NCBI GenBank assembly: GCA_943737045.1
Contig: CALSFV010000246.1
Span: 434,001-498,000, forward strand
Direction of reading: 5' to 3'
DNA: 64,000 nt
Source of the DNA: Parapristionchus giblindavisi
Taxonomy: Eukaryota > Nematoda > Chromadorea > Rhabditida > Diplogasteridae
Notes under the pieces: generated by a model
Told to the model about the DNA's origin: nothing
What the model saw: the letters and a program-made list of their open reading frames with translations, nothing else
Database searches by the model: none
Translations under genes and position numbers: made by a program
Shown: positions 1 through 15,422 of the stretch, piece by piece
Layout of the letters: every line of letters starts with the position of its first letter
How positions within the stretch are numbered: position 1 is the first letter of the stretch

Positions 1-3000
1 CCATTGCCTGATGGATGGATAGAAGCCCTTCATGATTCAGGAGTTCCCATATATTTGGTATTATCCAATCATAATAGCATGGCATTTATGATTGACATTT
101 AGCACAGAGAAACGCGTGTCGTAACGATTTCTCGACCGTATGAGCTGGGATGTGATTCTGTAAGTGAATATGATAATGAATTTGATTGATTTTTGTAGGT
201 ACGACGTCATTTCATACCATTGGTATCAATACCATGCGAGAATCAACGAAGAATGAAAATAGAACGAGAGAATAAAGAGAAAGAAAGAATATCTGTAGGA
301 GGAATATCAGTTCCTCTTGTTCAATTGAAGGTATTCGTTGATGTATTGATAGATTCATTTGAATTGATTATAGTCAGTTGATGAAGTACGTGATAAGAGA
401 TTATCAAGTGATGAATTACATAAGATTTGTAAGGATACATTCTCTATAAAGGAGATTTTGGTTTGTTTATTTCATCACTTATTATTCTTACTTATTATCA
501 TACATGGGCGGGGTACCGGGAGCTCAATTCTACAGGGGGCATTCGATCGAAAAATGGTTAATTTTACAGGGGGCCTTCACTTTTTTTTCAAAAATTTCAC
601 CTAAACTTCATTTTTTACAGAGGGCATTCCACAAATTTTCGAAAAGCAATAATTTTACAGGGGGCACCCCCCCATGTCGTCGCCCATGTATGCTTACTAT
701 TCTGTTTTGAGAATATTACGATAATATTTCAATTAATGCTGAAGGACGTTAAACATTATAGGTCTATAAATACAAAGCATGGAAAGATGTACGAGAAGAA
801 AAAAAGAAAGATGAAGAAGCTAAGATGTATAAATCAAAAGAACCAAAGGTTAGAATGACATTAATTGATTGAATAACGATGTATGTTAAATGATTTAGAC
901 AGGTTTAATAACTGTAGCTGGTGGAATGACACAAGATAGTAATAAAGTGTACAAGAAAGGTTTTATATTGAACACTGTGGGAAAGACTTCTGTCACTCTT
1001 TTACATGAATATACGCAGAAAGTAATGAAAGGGATATTAAGATATGAGTATACAGAAGTGAGGTTAGTTAATTGATCAATTCATTCATTCATTCATTCAT
1101 TCATTCATATTAGATCATCAATAAAACCTTATTCATGTATCTGTTATCTTCGTATGAAGAATGGGATTAGTGATACAGAAGGTCAATCTATTTATATATT
1201 ATAAACTTCTTATTAATCACAAGTAGATAATTTCTTCGGAAAAAACTTGTATACTGCATGTATGATCACGCCTCACAGATATTCCAAGCATGATCATGCA
1301 TGGAATGTCGAACCTTTCATGATTATACTTGTATCCATCATCATGGATGAATTTCAACTCCACGATACCGTACAACTTAAGTGTAGAACTTCCTTCCTAG
1401 AAGGGCTGTGCGAACAATTTTTTCATAAAATATAATTTTATGACTTTTATTGTGAGATTTTAAAATTTTTAAAAGTGTATTAAAATTAAAAGAAATTGTC
1501 TCAAATTTATTTCGTTATTAACAACTGACAATAGAATAACGAAAGAACATTAATCACAGAGGTCAAGTGCATCAATTAGATATTTGTTGACGTTTCTTTA
1601 TCAATTTACCGTATAGACATCATAAAATGAGCTGTTTACTATTTTGCCCCACAAAGATTGATTTTCCATTATTTTTTAAAAGCAATTTCACAATTTTATC
1701 GGTTTTTTGCTATTTTTTTTTCGTTTTGTTAAATTTTCGTGTACGGTCAAAACGAAAAAAAGTGAAACATTTGTCAAAAATTTTGACAAAAGTTCACAGG
1801 ATTCCCTGTTTCAGCATTTTTCACGATCTTGATGATGCATTATCTAAGGTTTTTCATTGTGGATGTGTTTGCCCAATGTAGTTATGCACAACAAAAGTGA
1901 AAAAAATTTAATCGGGAACACTCCGGAGCAGAATTGGTATACTGTAGCATAGTGTAGAATCTTACTGTAAAACTGCTGCCATCGAGCTTTTTTCGTCTAA
2001 TCATGGATATATCTAGCATTACCTGATTTTCTATAGCGAATTTGCACTGTTTGGATCTTGGCAAAGATCAGGCTGCAAAGGTGGTATGTTGTAGAAAATC
2101 CAACCGTATACCAGTTTCACAAAACAGCGTTCACAGTGATTTAGTTTAAAAAAAATTCCTCATAGGTAAATTAGGCAAGCCCAGAGATGCTCAAATACCC
2201 TATTATCTAATAAAAAAACTAGCAACCGCGTTTAGATATCATGATTCAAATTTTTTTAAATCTTGTGAACTTTTGTCAAAGTTTTTCAACATTTTTGACT
2301 AATGTTTCACTTTTTTTCGTTTTGACGGTATTTTATACTTTTCATAGAATTCGTAAGACCGTAAACTTAAACTGCACAGCCATTTTTATCCATCACTTGT
2401 TCTTTAACGGAGGAAAATTTGTAGTGGCGTTCTCCACACGAAACCTAATGCTTTATAATTTGTTTTGACGATGTTTAGAATGAATGTGCTTTTGATTGAG
2501 TTTTGAATGTAGAATGTTCTCCTATTGTGTCATTGAATAGAATGAAAGTGACAATAGTATATTGAAGAGAATCTTGATATGAATGATTATATTTAGATGA
2601 TGTAATGAGAGAAGTTATCATTGGAAGTGGTGGAGGTGAAAGTAAAAAGAGTGCCAAATTAGATGCTGCCACTGCTGCTATTAAGGTTTCATTCATTCAT
2701 TCATTCATATCTAGAACATATTAATTAAGGTTTTAATACCAAATATCGAGGTAGACGATAGAAATATAGTCAAAGGAAATATATCATCACAGGTTGTATA
2801 TATTGTATCTATTAATGTATTGAATATATTGATTGTTTAGGAGAGTGTTGAACTGTTTGATCTACTTCCTATAGATGATTATCGAATAACAGATTTGAGT
2901 GAAAAGACTGGACAAAAACTACCTTATCATATTCTACAAGTAAATCATTTTATTATAATATTGATGATTAATCTTAATATAATTATATTTAGGATTGCAT

Positions 3001-3686
3001 AAAGAGTAATTCAGGATGGGGAGATGTTAAGATAGAAGAGATATCAACATCACATGGACATCACAAACATGAATTGATTATGAAAGTTGCTAAACATGAG
3101 GTTATCTATAACCCTTCCTATTCTATTTTATATTCTATAACTTATTTATTACTTAATCTTCTTTAATGAACATTGAAATATTCATTTGAGACTTCTATTA
3201 TCTGTAAAAATAAACGAGAAGGAAGACAAAAATGTGCTCAAGATCTGTTGAAGAAGTTACATCCTGCTCTAGACACATGGTTAGTTATTCTTTATCTATT
3301 AATCTATTGAATGGACTCGTTAAAGGGGATCAGTACTTCGTTTATATGGATCTATTGCTAATGAAAACGATATGGAATCAAAGAAAGTAAGAGATGAAGT
3401 TGTTAGATTATGTCCAACTGATAAGAATACTAAAGGTATTATTCATCTATATTTACTTTGTATTCAATCAATATATATTATTATAGAATATGTTCCAAAT
3501 ATGGCTGTATTGAATGCATTGAGAAATGAAATGGAACGAGTATCATCACGTTCTTTATATGGAGTTGATAGACCATATGGATTGATGTATACTAGAAGAA
3601 GAAGAAGAAAAGATGAAGATGAAGAAGAGATAGTTAAGAGACCAAGACTCTCTCCACAACTACATAGAGACTCAATCGATCTTTGA
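1..3686 (+). CDS. pash-1: DGCR8/Pasha homologue, Microprocessor subunit (5' truncated by window edge)
   Basis: This is the double-stranded RNA-binding partner of Drosha that recognises primary microRNA hairpins in the nucleus. The first bases encode a WW-type segment (PLPDGWIEALHDSGVPIYL) that joins by an intron to HRETRVVTISRPY, the DGCR8 heme-binding/dimerisation region. Later exons give two dsRNA-binding domains: about 960-1170 with ILNTVGKTSVTLLHEY, continuing near 2596-2685 with IIGSGGGESKKSAKLDAA, then 2840-3290 with PYHILQDCIKSNSGWGD and CKNKREGRQKCAQDLL. The C-terminal tail WGSVLRLYGS ... PNMAVLNALRNEMERV matches the Drosha-binding helix region. It ends in a basic stretch and TGA at 3684-3686. 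The start lies upstream of the window. Introns are mostly about 50 bases, but those near 440-760 and 1180-2595 carry repeats. Family assignment is secure; exact exon edges are read by eye. Confidence 0.93.
499..692. mobile_element. Small hAT-like MITE in a pash-1 intron
   Basis: Terminal inverted repeats CATACATGGGCG (499-510) and CGCCCATGTATG (681-692) enclose a short sequence with three repeats of a TTTTACAGGGGGC-like motif. The 8 bases outside each end, CTTATTAT (491-498) and CTTACTAT (693-700), agree at 7 of 8 positions, as expected of an aged hAT target-site duplication. The termini resemble CATACGTGGGC of the elements at 22005 and 56374. Confidence 0.7.
1078..1108. repeat. (TCAT)n microsatellite in pash-1 intron
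   Basis: Seven or more uninterrupted copies of the tetranucleotide. The same motif recurs next to other exons (about 2690-2708 here). Confidence 0.9.
1741..2333. repeat. Inverted-repeat element in pash-1 intron
   Basis: The left end (1743-1800; CGGTCAAAACGAAAAAAAGT, then AAACATTTGTCAAAAATTTT) is the inverse complement of 2264-2333 with scattered differences. The interior part at 2100-2260 resembles 40165-40260 in the ile-1 gene, so this is a dispersed family. I could not fix the exact ends or a target duplication. Confidence 0.55.
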
Positions 3687-3702
3687 CTGCTTTGTTCCCC
3701 CT

Positions 3703-3785
3703 TCCCTTACTCTCTCTCTCTCTCCCCCTCTCCCTCTTTCTCCCTCCCTCTCTCTCCCTCTTCCTCTCCTTCACTCTCTTGGTGT
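3703..3785 (+). promoter_or_regulatory. Polypyrimidine (C/T) tract between pash-1 and the downstream SMAD
   Basis: About 80 bases on the coding strand are almost purely C and T, starting 17 bases after the pash-1 stop and ending about 60 bases before the next ATG. In an operon model it sits where nematode intercistronic U-rich and trans-splice signals would be. Its role is inferred from position only; it could be a simple repeat. Confidence 0.4.
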
Positions 3786-3845
3786 CTCCTTAGAGTGACT
3801 AGTATAGAGAGATATAAGATATGAATATTGACTAATGGATACAAT

Positions 3846-6425
3846 ATGGAGTGCCCTTTATGGTGTCTATTATCTGATAGACGTAGACATGTTGAACATC
3901 TATGGAGACGTCGACTACTTGTTACTGCAGGTCCTTTATATTTATATTCCATATCTCTATGTATCCATTTATTATTTGTTGATAAAGAATGAAGTTGATG
4001 TGTAATCAGATGAAAGACGGGCTCGTAGACGATTTCTACGTTTAATGAGAGGTTTTGATACTGAAGATGTTGATGTATTAAGAAGAGCTATTGAAAGTGA
4101 AGGAAGAGATGCTAGACAGGTAGATCATTCATTGATGTATTGATTGTATTGATTGAATTGAGTGTGCACCTGGACCACCAATGGATGAAAGAGAAGAAGA
4201 AGATAGAGGAGAAGATTCAGGATTAATACCACAAATAGATAGACCTATGTCTATGCCTTATTTATGTTGTAAATTATGGAGATGGAGAGAATTACAGGTG
4301 TGATATATGATATTGTTGAATGTATTGTACTGTATATGATATAAGGTTGATGCAGCTCTCCATTCACTTGATTCACTTCCATGGTGTAGATTTGGAAGAG
4401 TTACAATCAATAATGCTACTGTGTAAGTATATTCATATACTCTAATGACTAATGTATTATGTATTCAGTTCTTGTTGTAATCCATATCATTATGCATTAT
4501 GGATAAAAGCAGAGAACTCAGACGAACCTCCTATGACAGCTAATGGATCTATACATCCTTCTCTTATCAAACCATCCGGTATACCATCTATATATTCAAT
4601 CTTATAATATATTTAATATGATTAAGAAGGAGATATATTATGTTCATCAGGGATAGATTCAATATTAGAAGGAGGTGCACCATTGACTCCCCCTCCACCA
4701 CCTCCACCTATTGATATGAATGATAGAGATACAGAGATTATTCATTCACCTCCATCTAGTTCAAGACATTCTATACGTCCATCTATATCTGGTAGACTAT
4801 ATTCATTCATTATATAATAAAGGAGAAAAGACAATCAATAATATGTCTCCATCTTTATTGTTTATAATAGAAGAAAAGACTCTTTCTATTCTTTTGTCCA
4901 ATGTCTAAAATTTTCTTTCTTTCTATTGTGAATATCTATCTAAACGAATGAAATATAGAAGAAATTAATCAAGTATTCATATACACATACATGCATTATC
5001 ATTCTCCATCTATTCTTTTATTCATCTATACTTTTTCTTCTTCATTTCATTCTTATATTATTTCCTTATCATTTAATTCATTCCATTGAATCATCATATA
5101 CATATCTAACTTCTTCTTCTTCTTCTTCTTTTCATCCATTTCTTTTTCTACTCCTCCCCTCTTTCATCTCAACCACATTCTTTTTCCCCATGAGAATACA
5201 TTGAAAAGGATAAGAAGGGAGAGATAGAGTAAACTCTTTCTTCATCTTCAATCTTTTCATTTCTCATATATCCTATTTAATTAAATGAATTGAAATAGTA
5301 TTTATATTTGAATATATGTGCACATTTTGTTCCTCTACTTATTCTATTCATTCTTCTCTTTGTCTTCTCTTTCTTACGCATCATAGAATATAAGAAGAAT
5401 ATGAATAGAAAAGAAGATGAAGATGATGAGAGATACTCTTATAACTCATACTATATATATATATAGATAGATAGATGATAAACGAAGAAGGATAAAGAAA
5501 GAGATTGAAAAGAGACTAACGAGTTGTATGCCTTCAAGTATCCCCCCAACCCAATCTCTCTCTTTCTCTTATGAGTAAGAATTCCATCTGAAGTGATGGA
5601 AAGGAAAAGAAATAAGAGAAGGGACTAGGATTGTAATATGATATGTGTGGAAGAATAGTTGTATATACATAATACATTATATTTATTCTTTGGAAAGAAT
5701 TAAAAGATGATAGTCAATCATTTTCAGCATGGGCAGAAATGCAACGATGGGAGAAAGGAGACAAAATAGGAGATTTAGTTATATTGAGTGGACAATTTGC
5801 GGCTATAGGAATGTTAGCCAATTCAGTTCATGATGCTCAACCAATACAAAATGGTTAATCATTTATTTTTTCCCATATATAACAATTTATTTCTAAATTT
5901 TGATTGAGGAAAAAATTATTTTTTCAAAAAAAAGAAACTAAAACTTAAAAACTTTTACAAGAGTAAGAAGCTCTTAGCCTTTGAAACAAAATAATGGTCT
6001 ATGTAACATACATAGACTATGTTTAGTCATATTTAATTTCAGAATGGGATACAAGAAATGATGTCTCATTTGCATTGATACGACAAACAAATGAAGATAT
6101 CTGGTTATATAATAGGTTAATATTCATTTGTTGTGCATGATGATCATAATGATATTACAGTGGAAATCGTTCATTATTTGTATCAGTTATAACTGGAAAG
6201 AAAGCTGATACACTACGTAGATTATCACCTGGATATTGTGTTAGAGTATTCAAAGGTCATTGTAATAGACATCAATCTCGTAGACAAAGTATTCATTCAT
6301 TATCAACTCCTTCTATTGATCAATTCCATGCTATTATATCAGTAGGTGCTGGTTGGGGTATAGGATATGAGCGTCAGTGTGCTCAAGATACTAGAGTTAG
6401 ATATCATGTATCATTTGCTTCTTAA
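3846..6425 (+). CDS. Inhibitory-type SMAD (SMAD6/7 class) with MH1 and MH2 domains
   Basis: SMADs carry TGF-beta/BMP signals; the inhibitory class antagonises them. The MH1 part (exons 3846-4430, 4470-4580) has LCCKLWRWRELQ, a spaced Cys, then SCCNPYHYALWIK, keeping the Cys/His zinc ligands. A linker has a proline run (TPPPPPPPPPP region near 4690). The MH2 part begins near 5737 with WAEMQRWEKGDKIGDL, continues ALIRQTNEDIWLYNR, FVSVITGKKADTLRRL, PGYCVRVFKG and ISVGAGWGIGYERQ, and ends ...RVRYHVSFAS then TAA at 6423. There is no C-terminal SSXS phosphorylation motif, which fits an I-SMAD (nematode TAG-68-like is a candidate). The linker contains an apparent long intron (about 4795-5700), so two separate genes (MH1-only and MH2-only) cannot be fully excluded. 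It starts only 160 bases after pash-1. Confidence 0.8.
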
Positions 6426-7241
6426 TGTATAGTTCAACTCAATTCCATACATTGTCATTCATTTCTATACACTCCATTCAATTGTGCTCATGATAGGTCA
6501 GTTAATTCAATCTTTAATATTGTAATGATAGAATTACGTGTATTCTTAAAATTTTAAGAGACTGAGAAAAACTTCCACCATTTGCTTTCCTCACCATTTT
6601 GTCAATACGGAGTTTTATTATCATTTGAAATTACTCAATTTTCTTTGATACTCTTCAAATACAAATGTATAATTGTAACTGTGATACAAAACTAATAAAC
6701 AAATAACCATTGAGCATGTATTGAACATCGAAGAGATCATAACTAATCACCTAATCATTTCCATATGGAACGTCTCACCATTCACCATTTCAATGTAAAC
6801 AAATTGCTACTTACATAGTCAATGAATATAGCCATCTTTCTTCATCTTTATTAGGTTTGGTATATTACTTACACATCAATGCTATTATCATATATTCACA
6901 GTCACATTATCATTTTTTCTTTATCAGGATTGTCTAGGAGTGTAATTGTAAAGTTTATAGAATTCAAGACCAAATGATTTTTTGTTGTTGAACATATATA
7001 ATATACATCTGTATTGAACAAAAAAAAGAAAATATATTGAGGTTGACCCATTAACCTCAAATTGCCCCCAGGGCCCTCTAGATACTGTAAACTCTATTTC
7101 ATCAACCATGAACACTCCCTAAATCATGATTTCAACAACTATTATTGTTTTTGTAGTATGAAAAGTCATATTAACATAGATATTAGAAAATATTATGGAA
7201 AGTATATGATAATGGAATGCGGTCCCTATACATAACGAAGA
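6426..7241. other. Convergent intergenic region between two SMAD genes
   Basis: This is the AT-rich 3' flank shared by the + strand I-SMAD and the - strand R-SMAD. I see no gene, convincing repeat or RNA in it. Confidence 0.6.
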
Positions 7242-9921
<2,680 letters not shown>

Positions 9922-11165
9922 CTCAAGGAAATGACACTAAAATAAGTTTACGATAATAAACCAAAGGGGCTAAAAATATTTTTAAAGGATAAAAGAGTAG
10001 TGGAGGAGTTAGAGATAGAGAAGGTTAGAGGGAGGTCATATTAAAGAAGAGGTAGAGATAGAAAGAGTCATGGAGGGAATAGTAGTCATGGAGATTAAGT
10101 GGATTGGCCATAATGGAAACAGCAACGACTCTATTCCACTATCATTCCATACTATTCTATATGAGATGAGTAAGAAATTGGAAACTGAATAAGGTCAAAT
10201 TAAGATATCTCTATGAGGAATAAGTAATTACTATTTTTTTTAAATATTGATTGAAAAGTGAACAATTCAGCCAAAACGAAATGATAATTACAATGCTACA
10301 ACGAATGTTAAGAGTAATGAATAAATAGTTAATATTAAGACTTAACTGTCTTAACAAAGAATTGAAAAATACTTGGCATAACTAAAGACGGCACTATTTG
10401 TCTGCTCAAAACTACAGTATATAAATGATACACGACACACAAAAACATCGCTGCTTAATGATTTAGAGCATTTGTATTAGGGTTGGCTATTCGGGAGCGA
10501 TTGCGGGCCCGCAACGATTTCTTTATTCCTACCAGGCCTATTTTTGTGATCGGTCGTTTTTCTCTGTTCTCTTAACTTGGGGAAGCAAACGATAGAGCGA
10601 AGGAAAGTGAAGAGAATAGAGAATAACGACCGATCACAAAAATGAGAAGGGTGGGAATAAAGTAGTCGTTGCGATGTCATGCCATTGTAATGCCATTGCG
10701 GGCCCGCAATCGCTCCCGAATAGCCAACTCTAATTTGTATGCATTTGAATACAGTTATGAACGATGCGCTCAACTTTATGAAACAATCAAAAATAACACA
10801 ACAAGTAAATCAATTTACGGTGTAAAAATTTGAGGTAGATCGAAAGTAAAAACGGCTGAACACGTTTTACAATTCGTACAGATTTGGAAGAGAAATACAC
10901 GAAAGGGGAGAAACGTCTAAAACAAGGACAAAAAGTACAACAAGAATATGTTGAGATGTTTACTACTTTTGACAAAGTATTTCGGCAGGTATATTGTAAT
11001 AAAAGTGAGAAGAAGACAAAGAGTAATATATCCACAAGGAAGAACAAAGAAATATATATATATTAGAATGAATACATCTTAAAAGATTATTCATAAAATA
11101 AAGAAAACTAGGATCTGATATAAGATTTCTGTGGAGCAAAGTGATCAGATTAATGATAGAATGGA
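9922..11165. other. Intergenic region between fog-3-like gene and R-SMAD
   Basis: It contains the hAT palindrome at 10478-10732. The rest is AT-rich with no supported gene. The - strand reading frames at 10787-11223 show no recognisable domain. Confidence 0.6.
10478..10732. mobile_element. hAT-like palindromic MITE
   Basis: A 255-bp element with long inverted ends: TAGGGTTGGCTATTCGGGAG on the left, its inverse complement ending GCCAACTCTA on the right. Identical 8-bp duplications ATTTGTAT flank it (10470-10477, 10733-10740). It is GC-richer than its surroundings and has no coding capacity. Confidence 0.9.
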
Positions 11166-12962
11166 TCAATATTGAATAGATGAAAAAGGTCGAATAGATG
11201 ATGAAAGATTTCCGATAGAACAATCAGATAATGCTGATATTACTCCATCAACTTAAATTATTTATATGTTATTGATGTATATGTAAATATAAACTTACGA
11301 TTAGAATGGCCATTACGTGCATCAGATAGAAGTCTCATAACTACTTGACGTTGTTCCATATTCATACTGAATAGAGTTTATAGATATTCAATGAAATTAA
11401 TATAATATACCTCTTTAGAATATCGAGTGCAGATGAAGAATTATTGTTATTGGGTGATCTTGATTGATTAGATAAAAGAGATGAATTATCAGAAAGAATT
11501 GAATCTTCAACAGAACTAGCTTCAACTATTGAAGATTCTAAATGATGTATGTGATATTAAATAGATAAATAAATAGATTATATACTAGCTAATGCTTCAA
11601 ATGCAGCTTGTCTCTGAATTCTTTTCATGACTTCATGATCTGGTCTTGCTCTATGAGAACCAAATCGAGTAACAGAAAATTGTTCAACAGTATATTCATT
11701 TGAATGACGAGACATTGATATGAATACAGTCTCCATCTATATTACATCATCAATTATCATTCAACACTTCATTATTATACCCTATTTATATCCTTCTCAC
11801 AATTCAGTTGAGTAAGCTTAAGAGCAACATAATTATCAGGATTATTTTGTATGATGGATTCATCATTATCATCTATAATATTTGATATAAGAGAGAATAT
11901 ATTAACTAAGTGAGTACTTACCAGATGAAGAAGATAGAATAGATGTTACTGGACGATAACTATAAAGGGAGAATATATAATATATTATTATTAAGAATAT
12001 GTACTCTCTATCAGCATCAGGAGATCCATTCCATATTAGATGAGTTGATGTTGAATTTGAATTAGTTAAAGAATAAAGAACTTCTCCTGGATTTATATGA
12101 ATAGCAACACCTTCTAAATAATTATTTATTAAAGAATAAAGATAAATGATTAACTACCGGGAAGAAACTTGAGTAATTCATCTAAATCAATTCCAACTGA
12201 TTTAGCTGACACAAGTACATCTCTATCTGTTGTTTCTTTTAATCCATTAAGAGTCTTCATTACAATACGGATAAGAATCACGCGATTATATTCAGCTGAG
12301 AAATCTATTCATTTCATCATCATCAATATGTTCATTCATCAAATTTAATTATGCGATGTTACATTTGATTTAGGTGCCTCCGCCGTAACGACGAAGATAT
12401 CAACGTAGACTTTGCAGAGTGAAAATTTCGAACGGGATTTTTGAATAATTGCAATATAAATGTTATAAATGTTACTTTTGCTCGTTCGAAATTTGAACTC
12501 TGCAAAGTTTACGAGGGCGTCTCAGTCGTTACGGCGGAGGCACTTAAGGCAAATGTAACACCACATTTGATCTTACCTGAACTTGAGTCATTCCATTTAT
12601 CTTTAAAACGGAATAGAAGAGTATTCGCCAATTGTTCAGCAAATGTTATTACCTAAAAAAATTAGATTACGAAAACATATTAATTCAATCGAAATTATTT
12701 AGACCACTGAGAAGAAATAATTATCGATCAAATCTTAATGGGTGGTCCCGACACTTATGTCTTGTTTTTTTCTTTCATTATGAAGTGTATGTGTTTTTTC
12801 TTCATTTTTACGATACTAGAGATGAGATGAACATTTTCAAGTACAAGCAATCAAGAAATTTCGTTTTTTTTTTGTAAACAAAAATGTTACCTTACGCCTC
12901 GGAATCTTATTGAAGAGAAATGGTACAAGATAATTGACGAGTTCTTTAATCTCAGTGTACAT
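11166..12962 (-). CDS. fog-3: BTG/Tob-domain protein, FOG-3-like
   Basis: Tob/BTG proteins act in mRNA regulation. In C. elegans the only member, FOG-3, directs germ cells to sperm fate. The start at 12962 reads MYTEIKELVNYLVPFLFNKI, followed over introns by VITFAEQLANTLLFRFKDKW, VILIRIVMKTLNGLKETTDR, VGIDLDELLKFLP and EGVAIHINPGEVLYSLTNSN: the order of helices and the 'hINPGEVsY' signature typical of the domain. The C-terminal half is low in conservation with Ser/Asn-rich stretches (SRSPNNNNSSSALDILKR). I end it at TGA 11166-11168 after an intron with donor GTAAGT; without that intron it would stop at a TAA just inside it. The intron between exons at 12577-12652 and 12175-12312 holds an inverted-repeat element, and the first intron is also repeat-enlarged. 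Confidence 0.8.
12356..12566. mobile_element. MITE-like inverted repeat in fog-3 intron
   Basis: The left end TGTTACATTTG...TTAGGTGCCTCCGCCGTAAC is inverted at the right end (GTTACGGCGGAGGCACTTAA...CAAATGTAACA). The arms also share GCAGAGT...TTCGAA. I could not settle a target-site duplication. A similar end (GTGTTACATTTG) appears at 26477 in lin-53. Confidence 0.7.
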
Positions 12963-13265
12963 GTCAATAAAGAAGATAAGAATATGATAAAATAATATAG
13001 AACTAAGACGATGTGTAGTCGTCGATGAAAGAAGATAAGACTAAATATGAAAGGGGGCGTGGCTTATTATTCGTGTCTATTGTCTATAGTTTCCGGTATG
13101 CAAATGAGTTCATTTGAATGATATGATGAGGTTGGTTGTATTATCTCTTTTTGAATTAAATACTGAATTGTAGAGTATGAGATGTAGTTGGATATCTATG
13201 GAATAGATCAAAAAAGGGACATCGGAGATGGAATGGATAAGACGTGAGAGACGGTAATAGTCCCT

Positions 13266-13448
13266 TTATTCATTCATTAATTCTTCTTCAATGATTCGAG
13301 AAGGTATATGGTTCTTCTTAATCTCTACAAGTTCTTCATTTTTCTTATCTGCTACTAGAAATGTTTTCTTCCATGTCTTCGATATACGAACTCCATTTAT
13401 TAATTGGTATAATTGGTATAGATTAGTGTCATCTTGAATGTGATTCAT
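13266..13448 (-). CDS. Possible small protein (60 residues), unrecognised
   Basis: An intact - strand frame begins MNHIQDDTNLYQLY and includes RISKTWKKTFLVADKK and ends EEELMNE. Its composition is protein-like (Lys/Glu-rich) and it lies about 300 bases upstream of fog-3 on the same strand, a spacing seen between other genes here. Against it: its start is only 6 bases from the start of the + strand membrane-protein gene, and I see no splice acceptor upstream. It may be a chance frame. Confidence 0.3.
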   Translation of the reverse strand: MNHIQDDTNLYQLYQLINGVRISKTWKKTFLVADKKNEELVEIKKNHIPSRIIEEELMNE

Positions 13449-13454
13449 TTGAGG

Positions 13455-14714
13455 ATGGAACAGTCGTGTCTCTTCTTATTCCTTTTTATTTTATATTCAA
13501 CCGGAACAATTAAAAGTGAAAGATATACTATTGATCGAAAATCGCTTTATAAGACTGTGTCATTGTATTTCATTGAATCTATTTTATCTTCTATTGTTCA
13601 TTCCCAAAATAGAACGGGACAATTGTTTACTCTACGGTAATATTTTATTTAAAGTTTATTATATGTATATGATTCTATTTAAGAGTATTCGATTTCGTAT
13701 GTTCTTTTACTCTTTTGTTGTTGATACGGGAAAAGGAAACTGAGAAGACTACAATATCTACAAAACATATGGTTATAAAAGCAAAATGAATAATGCAATA
13801 TCTTCTATAATTTAGATATTATTATCTCTATTTGCTTCATTTTCTTGGTTTGAATTAGGACAAATGGAATATACTTCAGTATCTCTTCTTATAACTCCAT
13901 TCTATCATATAATGAGAGCATTCCGTATTATGTCTCTAAAAGAATCATATAAAAAGGTAATCAATATATTGATATATCATGATGATACAATAATCTATTG
14001 ATCAATATAATCGATATCATGATGATACAGTAATCTAGTGATCAATAAAATCGATATCATGATGATACAGTAATCTATTGATCAATATAATCGATATCAT
14101 GATGATACAGTAATCTATTGATCAATAAAATCGATATCATGATGATAAAGTAATCTATAAATCAATATAATCGATATCATGATGATACATTAATCTATTG
14201 ATCAATCTAGGAATATACAATAGAATCATATGGATTAGTGTATTCGGGACTGAATACAATATCTTTATTCATACCAGCTCTCATATCATTTACTTCATCT
14301 CAAATACAAATAACAGCATCATGGGAATCAATTGACTATGTATTCAAATAGATATTAATATATTATATTTAACATTCTTTTATAGGTTCTGATATCCCTT
14401 TGTCCAATTTGGTTTGCTGTATCGCTCTATGCACAAATATGGATGATAACTCACGTATCTCTCTTTATTCCCTCATTATCTATCATTTATCTTTCTTATA
14501 GATTCGTATTCATCAACTCATAATAAGTGATCATTCTATGATGTCTCTTGCTTCTTATGGCCAATTCATACTTCAGGTATATCAATAATATTGATTGATC
14601 GTTCATATCTATTTATAGAATATGGCTCATCCGTCAATAATAGCTCTAAGTGCTAAGATTCTATACATTGCTACCTTTATACGTAACTATGCATTAATAT
14701 CATTGTATGAGTGA
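13455..14714 (+). CDS. Multi-pass membrane protein, family not recognised
   Basis: The start MEQSCLFLFLFILYSTGTI looks like a signal peptide; a possible splice acceptor (TTTGAG) ends one base before the ATG. Exons can be joined in frame: ...GQLFTLR|VFDFVCSFTLLLLIREKE, ILLSLFASFSWFELGQMEY, VSLLITPFYHIMRAFRIM, EYTIESYGLVYSGL, VLISLCPIWFAVSLYAQIWM, IRIHQLIISDHSMMSLASYG and NMAHPSIIALSAKILYIA, ending at TGA 14712. At least five hydrophobic stretches long enough to span a membrane are separated by short loops. I cannot assign a family or function. One intron contains a 40-bp tandem repeat (13968-14216). Confidence 0.65.
13968..14216. repeat. 40-bp minisatellite in an intron
   Basis: About six tandem copies of a 40-base unit beginning TCGATATCATGATGATACAG, each containing ATCATGATGAT and TTGATCAAT. 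Copies differ by one or two bases. It lies wholly in an intron of the membrane-protein gene. Confidence 0.9.
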
Positions 14715-15422
14715 ATAAAGTAATCATTATATTGTGAAGTAAATAAGAGAAGACATAGAGATAGAGATAACACTCTAGAGAAAGAATTGGAGAATTTGTG
14801 TAAAAGAGTGGGATGACGTATATCAATATCATGTATTATCATTCTCGACAAGATCTTTCACCAAGATTACTGTAGGTATATTGATTGATTATATGAATAG
14901 AGTATTAAATGAATAAAAGTGATTGATTTGAATGAATTGAATGAATTGATCAGATGAGTTGAGTGGGTGTCTCTATTCTTAGAGGAGATATAGACGATTC
15001 ATAGGGAGAGGGATAAGAGGAGAGGGAGAGAGATAAGGGGAGAGGTAGAGGGAGAGGGAGAGGTAGAGGGAGGGAGGAGGGAGGAGAAAAGAGTAGGGGA
15101 GGGGGAGAGTGTAAAGTGAGTCCTGGAGGGGAGGGGAGATGAGTAGTATTGGATAGAGTGAATGACTTCTTAGTCTTCATCACATCTATGCATTCATCCA
15201 TACTCTTTTATCACTTCTATCATACTGTACTTCTTCATATTCTATTTCAATAAATTACCGTATAGTATAAGAAATAGTTCTATATATTTCTCTATATCTC
15301 ATATTTCATTTATCATTACTTTCATAATAATACTGTAACTGTAATTGTATTTACTGTACCATAAATGTACTTATTTGATTGACTCTTTTTGATCTTTGAT
15401 CTTTCTATCAATTACAGTAAGA
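14715..15422. promoter_or_regulatory. Upstream region of unc-87 with polypurine tract
   Basis: There is no gene. Bases 14985-15140 are nearly all purine on the + strand (GAGAGGGAGAG-type repeats), followed by AT-rich sequence up to the unc-87 start. At 15391-15407 TTTGATCTTTGATCTTT is an iterated TCF-like motif. The promoter is inferred to lie here; no core element is recognised. Confidence 0.4.

Noticed and set aside
504..710. + strand frame beginning MGGVPGAQFYRGHSIEKWL
   Set aside because: It lies in the MITE at 499-692 inside a pash-1 intron and follows its repeats.
13968..14216. Array of 40-bp repeats as a regulatory or CRISPR-type array
   Set aside because: No spacers; plain tandem repeat inside an intron.
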